From positions 744,001 to 808,000 of the forward strand of contig NZ_JANSUY010000001.1 in NCBI RefSeq assembly GCF_024741135.1: a stretch of DNA of 64,000 nucleotides, written 5' to 3'. The translations under genes were made by a program, and so were the position numbers. The stretch's first letter is position 1, and every line of letters begins with the position of its first letter. The notes beneath the pieces are model-generated. The model was not told the DNA's origin and searched no databases. It worked only from the letters and a program-made list of their open reading frames with translations. The stretch is from Aquiflexum gelatinilyticum. GTDB taxonomy: Bacteria > Bacteroidota > Bacteroidia > Cytophagales > Cyclobacteriaceae. Below, piece by piece: positions 41,650 to 50,126 of this stretch.

Positions 41650-42294
41650 TTATTTAGGCCATTCAGCCGGATTTTTTCTCCATTCTACAAGAGAGGCTAA
41701 TGTATAGTCATCAATAAAATCATCTGCAAGAGCCTGGGGAAGCATTGAAGAATAATCACTTAGACAAACCAATTTCACTCCTGCCTCCTCAAAGTTTTGC
41801 TTGGCTACATCAAATCCATATGTGAAAATCGCCATCATTCCCAAAACCTCAAAACCGGCAGCTTTCAAGTCTGCCACAGCCTTCAAAGAGCTTCCGCCGG
41901 TGGATACCAGGTCTTCGATGACTACTACTTTTTGACCGGGAGTGACTTTTCCCTCAATCATATTTTCCATTCCGTGTCCTTTGGCCTTGGATCTTACATA
42001 CAAAAAAGGAAGATCCATTTTGTCGGCAAGAAGGGCACCTTGTGGTATGCCGGCTGTTGCTACTCCTGCAATGGCTTCCACATTGGGGAAATATTCCTGT
42101 ATCGCTTCAATGAGCTTGTTTTTGATGAATTTCCTGACTTTTGGATAGGATAAGGCTAACCTGTTGTCACAATAGATCGGAGATTTCCATCCCGAAGCCC
42201 ATGTAAAGGGATTGTTTGGCTGAAGTCTGATTGCCTCAATTTCCAAAAGCTTTGCAGCCACTTCTGAGGCTGTTTTTTTGTCAAATATTTCCAT
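41650..42294 (-). CDS. pyrE: Orotate phosphoribosyltransferase
   Basis: 214 residues. Adds phosphoribose to orotate in pyrimidine synthesis. The PRPP-binding loop VVVIEDLVSTGGSSLKAV and the flexible loop region YVRSKAKGHGMENMIEG are intact. N-terminal FTWASGWKSPIYCDNR is typical for bacterial PyrE. Convergent with the DUF2400 gene and divergent from the NUDIX gene at 42402. Confidence 0.95.
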   Translation of the reverse strand: MEIFDKKTASEVAAKLLEIEAIRLQPNNPFTWASGWKSPIYCDNRLALSYPKVRKFIKNKLIEAIQEYFPNVEAIAGVATAGIPQGALLADKMDLPFLYVRSKAKGHGMENMIEGKVTPGQKVVVIEDLVSTGGSSLKAVADLKAAGFEVLGMMAIFTYGFDVAKQNFEEAGVKLVCLSDYSSMLPQALADDFIDDYTLASLVEWRKNPAEWPK

Positions 42295-42401
42295 GGTCTA
42301 AAATTAAGGTATAAATTCCAAGCGGGGATTGTGCAGGCTTAAAAATTTTATGCATTTTTGGCCAACTTACATTCAAAACCGAGGAACAGGATTTTCATCA
42401 A

Positions 42402-43085
42402 ATGAGAATTTTCATCAACGACAAACCACTTGAGCTTTTTACTCCTGAGGAACTTCCAAAAGACAGAACTTTTGAAGTAGTATATGACCACCCCGCTGAT
42501 ATTCCCGGTACAGGAGAATTTCACGATGATGTGTTGATAGTCGAACCATCCAAAGATGTGATCATCAAATTACTTTATCTGCTAAGAACAAGAAAACTCA
42601 AAAACCTCGATTCTGTCAGCCTTGTCTGTAATGATAAACCCGCGATGAAATCATTTATCAAAAGCAGGTTTACTGTCATTAAGGCTGCAGGAGGTATCGT
42701 GGTCAAAGATGATAAGGCACTTTTCATTTTCAGGTTGGGCAAATGGGATTTGCCAAAAGGAAAATTTGACAAAGGAGAAACTCCCGCTCAATGCGCTCTC
42801 AGAGAAGTAGAAGAGGAGTGTGGTATCAAAGTCAAACTTGGACCCAAAATCATCAATACTTGGCATACCTATACCCAAGACAGGAAAAGTATCTTGAAAA
42901 AGACATATTGGTATGTTATGGAAAGTACCAATGATTCAGGCATGAAACCTCAGAAAGAAGAGGGAATCGTTGACATAAGATGGATGGGACATCAGGAAGC
43001 AAAAACAGCCTTAGTCAATTCCTATCCTTCTATGCGGTATTTATATAAGCAATTTTTGAAAATTATCCCTAAAATTCACAATTGA
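42402..43085 (+). CDS. NUDIX hydrolase
   Basis: 227 residues. N-terminal domain of about 85 residues unique to the group, then a NUDIX domain with a complete box GKFDKGETPAQCALREVEEE followed by CGI. Hydrolyses a nucleoside diphosphate linked to another moiety, substrate unknown. Its 3' end overlaps the convergent coaD gene by 10 bp. Confidence 0.9.
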   Translation: MRIFINDKPLELFTPEELPKDRTFEVVYDHPADIPGTGEFHDDVLIVEPSKDVIIKLLYLLRTRKLKNLDSVSLVCNDKPAMKSFIKSRFTVIKAAGGIVVKDDKALFIFRLGKWDLPKGKFDKGETPAQCALREVEEECGIKVKLGPKIINTWHTYTQDRKSILKKTYWYVMESTNDSGMKPQKEEGIVDIRWMGHQEAKTALVNSYPSMRYLYKQFLKIIPKIHN

Positions 43086-43531
43086 TAGGGAAGATATTCT
43101 GATACATCCCCATTGTATCGGTGGACTTCACGGATGATGGTAGAACTCACAGCAGCATACTTGGATGAAGTGATCAGAAAAACAGTCTCCAAATCAGGAT
43201 TGAGGTTGCGGTTCATCTGGCTGATAGTATTTTCATATTCAAAATCAATTATATTTCTTAATCCTCTGACCAAAAAATTTGCTCCTTGGGTTTTTGCAAG
43301 TGATGAGGTGAGTTCATTATATACCAAAACTTTTACCCTATCATTTCCAACATAAAGACTGCTGATTTTTTCCACCATTATGTCAATTTCGAAATACCTG
43401 TTTTTTTTGGCAGAATTGTAACCGATAGCAACGATTACCTCATCAAAAAGCTTCAGACTCCTTAAAACAATATCATGGTGGCCTTTGGTAAAAGGATCAA
43501 ATGAACCTGGAAACAGGGCAATTTTTTTCAT
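43076..43531 (-). CDS. coaD: Pantetheine-phosphate adenylyltransferase
   Basis: 151 residues. Adds AMP to 4'-phosphopantetheine in coenzyme A synthesis. The nucleotidyltransferase motif GSFDPFTKGHHDIV and the C-terminal SSTIIREV segment (ISSTxIR motif) are present. Located 11 bp after the DUF3822 gene on the minus strand, an arrangement typical of Bacteroidota. Confidence 0.95.
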   Translation of the reverse strand: MKKIALFPGSFDPFTKGHHDIVLRSLKLFDEVIVAIGYNSAKKNRYFEIDIMVEKISSLYVGNDRVKVLVYNELTSSLAKTQGANFLVRGLRNIIDFEYENTISQMNRNLNPDLETVFLITSSKYAAVSSTIIREVHRYNGDVSEYLPYQL

Positions 43532-43542
43532 CTGTTGTTAGT

Positions 43543-44376
43543 TTAGGGTAATTCCCAATAGGATTCAAATATCTCAGGTTTTTGAAAAATCTCGGCACCT
43601 TCATGGTACTGGATATTTGAAAATGGGGTAGAGATTTTAAAATTTTTGAAATATAAATTCCCCCAAAGTTCATCAATGCCATAACGCATAGAATCACCAA
43701 ACACTGAAATCCGACAAAAAGCCCTATTGAAATTGAGTTGATGTACCACTCCAAATAAGTATTTTAAAAAATCTTCTTTGTTTTGAATTTCAAATTTATT
43801 GAATAACGATAGTTCTTGATTGGTGAAAGCTATTAGGTAGAAAAATCCTTTTTGTACCAAAACCATGATTTCTTGGTTAAGTAAGTTGAATTTTTCTTTT
43901 ACTGCAAAGGAAAGGAAGGAGGAAGCACCGTGGTGGAAAGTGATATCTGATTTGTCTTGAGACAATATATCAGCCAAGTCTTTATGAATGCTACCTACTA
44001 AATGGAGGTTATTGCTCGAAAGTGTGGTTTCGAATACATGGGTGTTTTCCTTTGGTTTTTCGGCAAAAAAAAGAAAAATCGAAGACAAAGAACTTTCAAA
44101 CACTACTCCAGGTACCAAAGAAAATGAGGCAAGGTGATTAAAAACTTTGATTGGAACGTCAAGTTTAAGTAGTTTTTCGTCCTTTAGTTTGAAAGCCAAA
44201 AGCCTTGGACTCTCGAAAGATTGGCTATGAATGGCTAAAATCTTCCCGTTTTGGTCTTTGGCAAAATAAAAATAAAAACCATCAAATAAGAAAAGCGATA
44301 AACTTGACACCGCTTGGGCATCAAATTTATCGCATTGAATTTTTTGTTGGATACTATATTCAGTCTGGATGGCCAA
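43543..44376 (-). CDS. DUF3822 family protein
   Basis: 277 residues, no signal peptide or membrane helix. The fold is probably actin/ASKHA-like in two halves, judged by repeated beta-rich segments (LSLFLFDGFYFYFAKD, LLNQEIMVLVQKGFFYLIAF), but this is inference. DUF3822 proteins commonly precede coaD in Bacteroidota; function is unknown. Stop-start spacing is 2 bp to the upstream gene and 11 bp to coaD, so they probably form one operon. Confidence 0.8.
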   Translation of the reverse strand: MAIQTEYSIQQKIQCDKFDAQAVSSLSLFLFDGFYFYFAKDQNGKILAIHSQSFESPRLLAFKLKDEKLLKLDVPIKVFNHLASFSLVPGVVFESSLSSIFLFFAEKPKENTHVFETTLSSNNLHLVGSIHKDLADILSQDKSDITFHHGASSFLSFAVKEKFNLLNQEIMVLVQKGFFYLIAFTNQELSLFNKFEIQNKEDFLKYLFGVVHQLNFNRAFCRISVFGDSMRYGIDELWGNLYFKNFKISTPFSNIQYHEGAEIFQKPEIFESYWELP

Positions 44377-44378
44377 AA

Positions 44379-44960
44379 TTACTCCCAGTTACCTGAAGTA
44401 GAAGAATCAGTTCTAGATCCAACTCGAAGTGCTTTTTCTTTGTTGTTCAGTCTTCTTTTGGGGTTGATTGGATCAGGATCCCTAATTTCGAATACAGGGA
44501 TTTCTCTTTGGGTTCTTTCTACTTTGTCAGCAAAAAACTCGAACTGCTTTCCGCCTGAACCCGGCACAATATGCATGTTATCAATATTGAAATTCGGATA
44601 TTTCCTTTCATTGAACAAGGAATCAATTACTTCCACGGATCCTAGGGTGTCATATTGAACCGAAATTTCTTCTTTACCGTATTCAAGAAGTTTGGTTGTT
44701 TCGGTTCTTTGAACAAGCCAGATTTTACCCTCTTCGATAAATTTCTTTAAATCATTCCAGTTTCCGGCATATACGCCGTTTGATGCCAAATATGCGACTT
44801 GGGCATCTCTGAGCATCTGAAGTTTTTCGATAATCCTAGCTTCGGTAGCTATGATCAGTTTTTCTTGCTGCATTACATCGTCCACACTTTTGTAGAGGAA
44901 ATACCCAAGGGCAAGAGCGGAAATTAAGAAGACAATCGATAAAATTCTGGATAGTGTCAT
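44379..44960 (-). CDS. Single-span membrane protein with coiled-coil start, unknown
   Basis: 193 residues. One N-terminal membrane helix (about 6-23), then a helical stretch EKLIIATEARIIEKLQMLRDAQVAYLASNGVYAGNWNDLKKFIEEG, resembling type IV pilin-like periplasmic segments in layout (long helix then G-rich loop) but without a prepilin cleavage site. The C-terminus is rich in Pro, Arg and Lys. I recognise no family. Transcribed ahead of DUF3822-coaD. Confidence 0.65.
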   Translation of the reverse strand: MTLSRILSIVFLISALALGYFLYKSVDDVMQQEKLIIATEARIIEKLQMLRDAQVAYLASNGVYAGNWNDLKKFIEEGKIWLVQRTETTKLLEYGKEEISVQYDTLGSVEVIDSLFNERKYPNFNIDNMHIVPGSGGKQFEFFADKVERTQREIPVFEIRDPDPINPKRRLNNKEKALRVGSRTDSSTSGNWE

Positions 44961-45012
44961 TTTTTGGATTGATTAGAACTTTTAATTAGGTTGATGGTGT
45001 ATAATCAAGATG

Positions 45013-45516
45013 CTATTTTATAGAATTATTTTCAAAATTAAAATAACCTTTCCATAATCTCGCATCATTCACGGATTTTATTCCCCAAAAAAGGCGGTGT
45101 TTCTCCTCATTTTTGATGGATGACAATATATCGATGTCGAGAAACTGTATTTCAGTGATCAACTGCTTGTCATTTGGCAGCTCCGGATCTTTGCCAATTA
45201 TCAGTTTTCCTCCTGTTTGCCTCACTTCAAAATAAAGTTCAACCGCATGGAGTGGTGGATTTAAATATTCGTAATTGCATAAAAAATTTTCAACAGATAT
45301 TTCAATACCTGTTTCTTCAAGAAATTCCCGCTTTAAGTTTTCGCTGCTTGAGCTACCATATTTCATTCCTCCTCCAGGGACATTCCAAAAGTACTTTCCG
45401 TTACCCATGTCATGTTTGATCATCAGGATTTTTTCATCATGTATCAAAACCCCATTGACTCTTGTCCTCAACCTGCCCCCAAATTTCTCATGAACTTCCT
45501 TTTCCGAAATTGTCAT
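45013..45516 (-). CDS. NUDIX domain protein
   Basis: 167 residues. NUDIX box GGGMKYGSSSSENLKREFLE followed by ETGI retains the catalytic REFLEE core, but the first conserved Glu (G-x5-E) is Ser here. Preceding WNVPGGGMKYG is typical of small-molecule NUDIX hydrolases. Substrate unknown. It is divergent from the helicase gene with 22 bp between starts. Confidence 0.85.
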   Translation of the reverse strand: MTISEKEVHEKFGGRLRTRVNGVLIHDEKILMIKHDMGNGKYFWNVPGGGMKYGSSSSENLKREFLEETGIEISVENFLCNYEYLNPPLHAVELYFEVRQTGGKLIIGKDPELPNDKQLITEIQFLDIDILSSIKNEEKHRLFWGIKSVNDARLWKGYFNFENNSIK

Positions 45517-45538
45517 ATTAGCCTTAGCTTCGTCTCTG

Positions 45539-46987
45539 ATGATGGGTAAAGATAATCAAGACACTTTAAAGCCTTCCGCCTTATTAAAAAGAAATTTTCC
45601 TTTTGAGCCTACATCGGGTCAAATGGATTTTTTCATGCATATGGATGGATTTTTAACCCTAAAGTCTGCCGGAAGTAAGACTTTTTTGCTAAGGGGATAT
45701 GCCGGTACGGGAAAAACATCCCTTGTTTCTGCCTTGGTCAAAACCCTCCCTAGGATCAAACTCAAATCACTTTTGCTTGCACCCACAGGAAGGGCAGCCA
45801 AAGTTATGGGAAACTACAGCAATAAAGCAGCATTTACCATCCACAAAATCATCTATAAGCCTAAAGGGGAGGCGGGTGATTTGGGACAGGGATTTTTGCT
45901 TCAGAAAAATTATTTCAAAGATACGCTGTTTATTGTCGATGAGGCTTCCATGCTTTCCGATGATTCCACCTCAGGGCGGAGTTTGTTGCGGGATTTGATC
46001 CAATTTATATTTCAGGAATCAAGCAATCTTTTAATATTGGTTGGAGACATTGCCCAATTGCCCCCTGTGGGAAGTTCATCAAGTCCTGGATTGGATAAAG
46101 ATTACTTAGTCAGAAACTTCAGACTAGAGGTAAATGAAGTGGAGTTGAAGGAGGTAATGCGGCAGCAGTTGACTTCGGGGATTCTATATAATGCCACACA
46201 ACTTAGACAAACACTCACCAAAGAAACACCTTCTGTTGAAATGGTGACTTCAGGGTTCAGGGATTTTTATAGGATGACCGGGGAAAGATTGGAAGATGGT
46301 CTTCGGTATGCCTATGAAAAATACGGGATCGAAAATACAACGATCATTACCAGATCAAATAAATCTGCCGTCCAATACAATCAATATATAAGAAGGACCA
46401 TTCACTTTTACGAGGATGAAATAGCTGCCGGAGACATGCTCATGATAGTCAAAAACAATTACGTGTACATGGCAGAATCCGAGAAAGTGAACTTTCTTGC
46501 AAACGGCGATTTTGCTGAGGTAGTCAAAATCAGGTCATTTGAAGAAATGTATGGTCTGAGATTTGCTACCTTGGAATTGAGGCTTATCGATTATCCCGAT
46601 GAACCTTATTTTGAAGCAAAAGTAGTCCTTGATACCTTGTATAGCCCACATCCCGCTTTGAGTCCGGACCAATACAGGGAATTGTACAGACAGGTTTCGG
46701 AAGATTATGCAGATGTTGCAAACAAGACTGAAAGAATGGAATTGATAAAAAAAGATTCTTATCTTTCGGCCTTACAGGTCAAGTTTGCGTATGCATTGAC
46801 GTGTCATAAAGCACAGGGTGGACAGTGGGATGCCGTATTTGTAGATCAGGGTTATCTGACCGAAGACATGGTAAATCAAGACTATATCCGATGGCTTTAT
46901 ACAGCAATGACGAGGGCAAAGAAAGAGCTGTTTATGGTGAACTTTCATCCGAAATTTTACCTTAATGTAAATGATTTAGAAGTATAA
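45539..46987 (+). CDS. RecD-like ATP-dependent DNA helicase (AAA/UvrD C-terminal type)
   Basis: 482 residues. SF1 helicase motifs: Walker A RGYAGTGKTSLVSAL (residues about 47-61), Walker B FIVDEASMLSD, motif III ILVGDIAQLPPVGSSS, motif V ALTCHKAQGGQW and motif VI VRWLYTAMTRAKKE-type IRWLYTAMTRAKKE. Resembles the RecD2/Pif1-like group of 5'-3' helicases, without recB/recC nearby. Probably a genome maintenance enzyme in the cytoplasm. The DUF1573 gene follows 20 bp later. Confidence 0.9.
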   Translation: MMGKDNQDTLKPSALLKRNFPFEPTSGQMDFFMHMDGFLTLKSAGSKTFLLRGYAGTGKTSLVSALVKTLPRIKLKSLLLAPTGRAAKVMGNYSNKAAFTIHKIIYKPKGEAGDLGQGFLLQKNYFKDTLFIVDEASMLSDDSTSGRSLLRDLIQFIFQESSNLLILVGDIAQLPPVGSSSSPGLDKDYLVRNFRLEVNEVELKEVMRQQLTSGILYNATQLRQTLTKETPSVEMVTSGFRDFYRMTGERLEDGLRYAYEKYGIENTTIITRSNKSAVQYNQYIRRTIHFYEDEIAAGDMLMIVKNNYVYMAESEKVNFLANGDFAEVVKIRSFEEMYGLRFATLELRLIDYPDEPYFEAKVVLDTLYSPHPALSPDQYRELYRQVSEDYADVANKTERMELIKKDSYLSALQVKFAYALTCHKAQGGQWDAVFVDQGYLTEDMVNQDYIRWLYTAMTRAKKELFMVNFHPKFYLNVNDLEV

Positions 46988-47006
46988 CAACTAAATACAA
47001 TTAAAA

Positions 47007-47393
47007 ATGAAAAAGACCCTTTTATTCGTGGTGGCTGTCCTGATGACATTCACCGTTTACTCGCAAGATCAAAAAGGACCCGTAATCGAGTTCCAAGTCA
47101 AAGAAAAAGACTTTGGCAGCATTACCCAAGGTGACAAAGTGGAGCATGTCTTTACTTTTAAGAACACGGGGGATTCACCTCTCAAAATCCAAAATGTGGC
47201 AGTTACATGTGGTTGTACCGCTCCAAACTGGCCTAAGGATGCCATTGCTCCCGGAGCAACGGGAGAGCTGAAAGTAGTCTATAACTCTGCAGGAAAAATG
47301 GGAACACAAAATCCTATTATCAGGATCTATTCCAATGCTTCAGAACCTATCGAAAAGGTATCTTTGAAAGTAAATGTGCTTCCTAAAACCTAA
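47007..47393 (+). CDS. Secreted DUF1573 protein
   Basis: 128 residues with a signal peptide ending about residue 19. One immunoglobulin-like DUF1573 domain: DFGSITQGDKVEHVFTFKNTGDSPL, then VAVTCGCTAPNWP containing the conserved CGC and GELKVVYNSAGKMG. Members are common secreted proteins of Bacteroidota, function unknown. Followed by an intrinsic terminator. Confidence 0.92.
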   Translation: MKKTLLFVVAVLMTFTVYSQDQKGPVIEFQVKEKDFGSITQGDKVEHVFTFKNTGDSPLKIQNVAVTCGCTAPNWPKDAIAPGATGELKVVYNSAGKMGTQNPIIRIYSNASEPIEKVSLKVNVLPKT

Positions 47394-47414
47394 GTGATTT
47401 TAAATATCAAATGT

Positions 47415-47445
47415 AAAGCCGATAGCAAAGAATGCTATCGGCTTT
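47415..47445 (+). terminator. Intrinsic terminator after the DUF1573 gene
   Basis: AAAGCCGATAGCA (47415-47427) and TGCTATCGGCTTT (47433-47445) form a perfect 13-bp stem with loop AAGAA followed by a T-run. An A-rich left flank could also serve the convergent META-domain gene. Confidence 0.92.
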
Positions 47446-47457
47446 TTTTATGATTTT

Positions 47458-48159
47458 TTAATCCGCTTTTCGTAATATCATCAAACGAGTGCCGTCACTT
47501 GTGTTTAAATAAAGCCTGTTGTTTTCAATCTTGTATTTTTTGACCTTTTCCAGTGCCTGAGTCACCCCCCTTTCCAAAATCATTTCTGTTTGGGAACATG
47601 CCATCATGGTACTCAACAGGTTTCCAAATTCAATCTCTGTCTCTGTCAATTTGGAAATAAAGCCTCTTATGGTATTGCAGCCTGAAAATCCTAAAACACC
47701 TCTTTCCGCGGCATTTAACTCTATGGTCAACGCTTTCCCCATTCCCTTTGGGTTTTGGATTTCGCCAAGACTTTCCACTTTCCAGATACCAGTAATGCTT
47801 AAAGTAAGGTCTGGTTTCTCAGAAATTACCTCTATCAAAGTGTACCTGAGACTTGATGCATCTGCTGGAATGGGGGGAGGGAGTTGCTCTACCCTAACTT
47901 TGATGCGGTATATGTTACCTGGCTTGTACTCAAAACCTTCAATATTGCTGTAGAAATTATTCCATTTTCCATCTTCAATTTCCGGACTTTCCTGTATCTG
48001 AAGGCAAGTCATCGGGCCAACTCCCTGACAAGGAAGTTTTGTGCTGTTTATCCAAAATACTTTTTCTTCTGTATTTTGGTTTTCAGATAATTTAGTGGAT
48101 TTGCAGGAATATATTGTAATGAGAAATATTCCAAAAGAGAAGATCAGAAGACGTTTCAT
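47458..48159 (-). CDS. DUF4377 plus META domain lipoprotein
   Basis: 233 residues. Lipoprotein signal with Cys19 (TIYSCKS). First domain: DUF4377-like (LPCQGVGPMTCLQIQESPE, FYSNIEGFEYKPGNIYRIKV). Second domain: META/HslJ-like (GIWKVESLGE, LGFSGCNTIRGFI, MMACSQTEMILERGVTQALE). HslJ relatives are linked to heat-stress or novobiocin tolerance in E. coli. Likely an envelope-anchored stress or binding protein. Confidence 0.87.
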   Translation of the reverse strand: MKRLLIFSFGIFLITIYSCKSTKLSENQNTEEKVFWINSTKLPCQGVGPMTCLQIQESPEIEDGKWNNFYSNIEGFEYKPGNIYRIKVRVEQLPPPIPADASSLRYTLIEVISEKPDLTLSITGIWKVESLGEIQNPKGMGKALTIELNAAERGVLGFSGCNTIRGFISKLTETEIEFGNLLSTMMACSQTEMILERGVTQALEKVKKYKIENNRLYLNTSDGTRLMILRKAD

Positions 48160-48263
48160 TTTTATGCTATTTGGTTTGTTCTTGATCCAAGACGAAGGTT
48201 ACCACTCTTTTAATTGAAGATTTTACCCTTCAGAAAGTTAAAAAGTCCTAAATGCGATTTTCC

Positions 48264-48965
48264 TTAGAAGGTCATATCAGTGAGAATCACTTTTGCCAGT
48301 TTCTCTGCCCAAGATTTGTAAACCAATTCACTTGGATGGAGCTTGTCTTCGACGACCATTTCGGGCAAAGCGCCTATTTTTCTATATTCTTCCGTGATAT
48401 TGATGTAATACACGCCCAATTCTTTGGAAATTCGTTCTTTGGCCATATTGTAAGCATCAATTTCCTTGGCTACTTTTTCCCTGTCTGTACCCCTGTCAGT
48501 TGCAAAAGGAGTAACTCCCCAATCGGGAATGGAAATAACCACGACATGCTTTGGGTTTCCTTTGGCAAATCGAATGGCTTTGGTCAGCATTTTCCTGAAT
48601 TCAGTCTCGTAATCAGAGACAGGTCGCCCCCTGTATTGGTTGTTGACTCCGATCAAAAGCGTGACCAAATCATAGGTTTTTCCTTGGATCCCTCCTGCCT
48701 CAATACCTTGGTCCAATTCGTCTGTCGTCCACCCGGTTTTTGCTATGATGGTTGGTTTATCAAAAATCAGACCTTTTGATTTCAGGATTTCTACAGCTTG
48801 GTTTGGGTATCTTCCTGATTCTTCGACTCCCTCACCTATTGTATAGGAATCCCCCAAAGCCAGATAGGTGTATGTTTTTTCTTCCATTATATCTGTTTTT
48901 TCTTTTTCTATGCAGCCTAGATAAAGGCCTGAAATCATTAAAATAATGAGTGCGAATGGTTTCAT
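48264..48965 (-). CDS. SGNH/GDSL hydrolase lipoprotein
   Basis: 233 residues. Lipobox YLGC (Cys18). Block I ALGDSYTIGEG gives catalytic Ser40; block III LLIGVNNQYRG has the Gly/Asn; block V DKLHPSE supplies Asp/His. Esterase or acetylhydrolase of the cell envelope; the substrate could be a polysaccharide or peptidoglycan O-acetyl group. It is 8 bp after the LD-carboxypeptidase gene, so they are likely coexpressed. Confidence 0.9.
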   Translation of the reverse strand: MKPFALIILMISGLYLGCIEKEKTDIMEEKTYTYLALGDSYTIGEGVEESGRYPNQAVEILKSKGLIFDKPTIIAKTGWTTDELDQGIEAGGIQGKTYDLVTLLIGVNNQYRGRPVSDYETEFRKMLTKAIRFAKGNPKHVVVISIPDWGVTPFATDRGTDREKVAKEIDAYNMAKERISKELGVYYINITEEYRKIGALPEMVVEDKLHPSELVYKSWAEKLAKVILTDMTF

Positions 48966-48972
48966 GTAAAGA

Positions 48973-50016
48973 TTATTTAGATTTAAAAATACCTTCAGTC
49001 AAGGTAAATGTCCCAGCATCAGCATCCATTTCAACATTTGCGCCGCAGGGAACAATAAACTGCTTCGCAACATGCCCGATCATCGCACCTCGGTAGGATG
49101 GAATATTCAAAGGAAGGATATAGTCATCCAAAATATCATCCAAAGTCAGCGAACCATATCCTCCTCCGGGATTGCAATCCGTACATTGCCCAAAAATGAA
49201 TCCTTTGATCTTGGACAATGTCCCGTTGAGTTTTAATGTGCTAAACATCCTGTCGATCTTATATGGATCTTCTCCGATATCTTCAACAAAAAGGATAGCA
49301 TCTTTGAAATCAGGATAATAAGGTGTCCCGGACAAGGAACTCAACACGGTGAGGTTTCCACCCATGATCTTTCCCGAAGCTTTACCTCCCATTAGGGTTT
49401 GGATTCTGTTTTGCTTCACGATTAAGTCGTCACCTTTTATTTGTTCATTTTGAAAAACAGGCAGTGTTTTTTCAAAAAATATTTGATCGAATTGGGTGAC
49501 ATTAAAATTGTTCCAGCTTCCGGTACCGTTAGGTCCATGGAAAGTGATCAAACCTGTCTGTGAATGGATGGCACAATGCAAGGCCGTGATATCAGAGTAA
49601 CCCATTATAGGTTTTGGGTTCTTTTTGATCACTTCATAATCGATCAGGTCCAGGATTCTCGCAGCGCCCGAACCTCCCCGAATGCAGATGATGGCTTTGA
49701 CTTCCGGATTGGCAAACATTCCGTTGAGGTCATCCGCGCGCTCCTGATCTGAACCTGCAAGGTGGCCTCTCCGGTTTTTGAGGTTTTCCCCAAGTTTAAC
49801 CTGAAGGCCTAAAGCTTCCAAAGACTCTTTTGCAAATTCAAACTGAATACGCTCTGAGGTAGCGGCAGAAGGACTGATCAAACCGACCAAATCACCTTTA
49901 CCAAATGGCATTGGATGAAGACTTTTTTTCGGGTCCTCAGATTTGGGAAGGAAAGAAACAAGAGGTAAAGTACCGACACCAAGGAGGGCTGATTTTATAA
50001 AGTGGCGTTTGTTCAT
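48973..50016 (-). CDS. Exported LD-carboxypeptidase-like peptidase (family S66)
   Basis: 347 residues. N-terminal NKRHFIKSALLGVGTLPLVS resembles a signal peptide (weak twin-arginine-like, KR rather than RR). S66 motifs: ICIRGGSGAARIL, IMGYSDITALH with probable nucleophile Ser141, FVEDIGEDPYKIDRMF and GHVAKQFIVPCG with the likely Glu and His of the triad. LdcA cleaves the L,D bond in muropeptides; MccF relatives hydrolyse microcin. Export would act on periplasmic murein fragments, unlike cytoplasmic LdcA. Confidence 0.87.
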   Translation of the reverse strand: MNKRHFIKSALLGVGTLPLVSFLPKSEDPKKSLHPMPFGKGDLVGLISPSAATSERIQFEFAKESLEALGLQVKLGENLKNRRGHLAGSDQERADDLNGMFANPEVKAIICIRGGSGAARILDLIDYEVIKKNPKPIMGYSDITALHCAIHSQTGLITFHGPNGTGSWNNFNVTQFDQIFFEKTLPVFQNEQIKGDDLIVKQNRIQTLMGGKASGKIMGGNLTVLSSLSGTPYYPDFKDAILFVEDIGEDPYKIDRMFSTLKLNGTLSKIKGFIFGQCTDCNPGGGYGSLTLDDILDDYILPLNIPSYRGAMIGHVAKQFIVPCGANVEMDADAGTFTLTEGIFKSK

Positions 50017-50126
50017 TGAATTGAGGTTATTTTGTTTGAGATTAAATCTCTTTATTCTAAGCTATTGATAAGTAACTTTTTTTCCAAAATGAGAAATATC
50101 TAGAAAACGAAATTGGATGTAAGAGT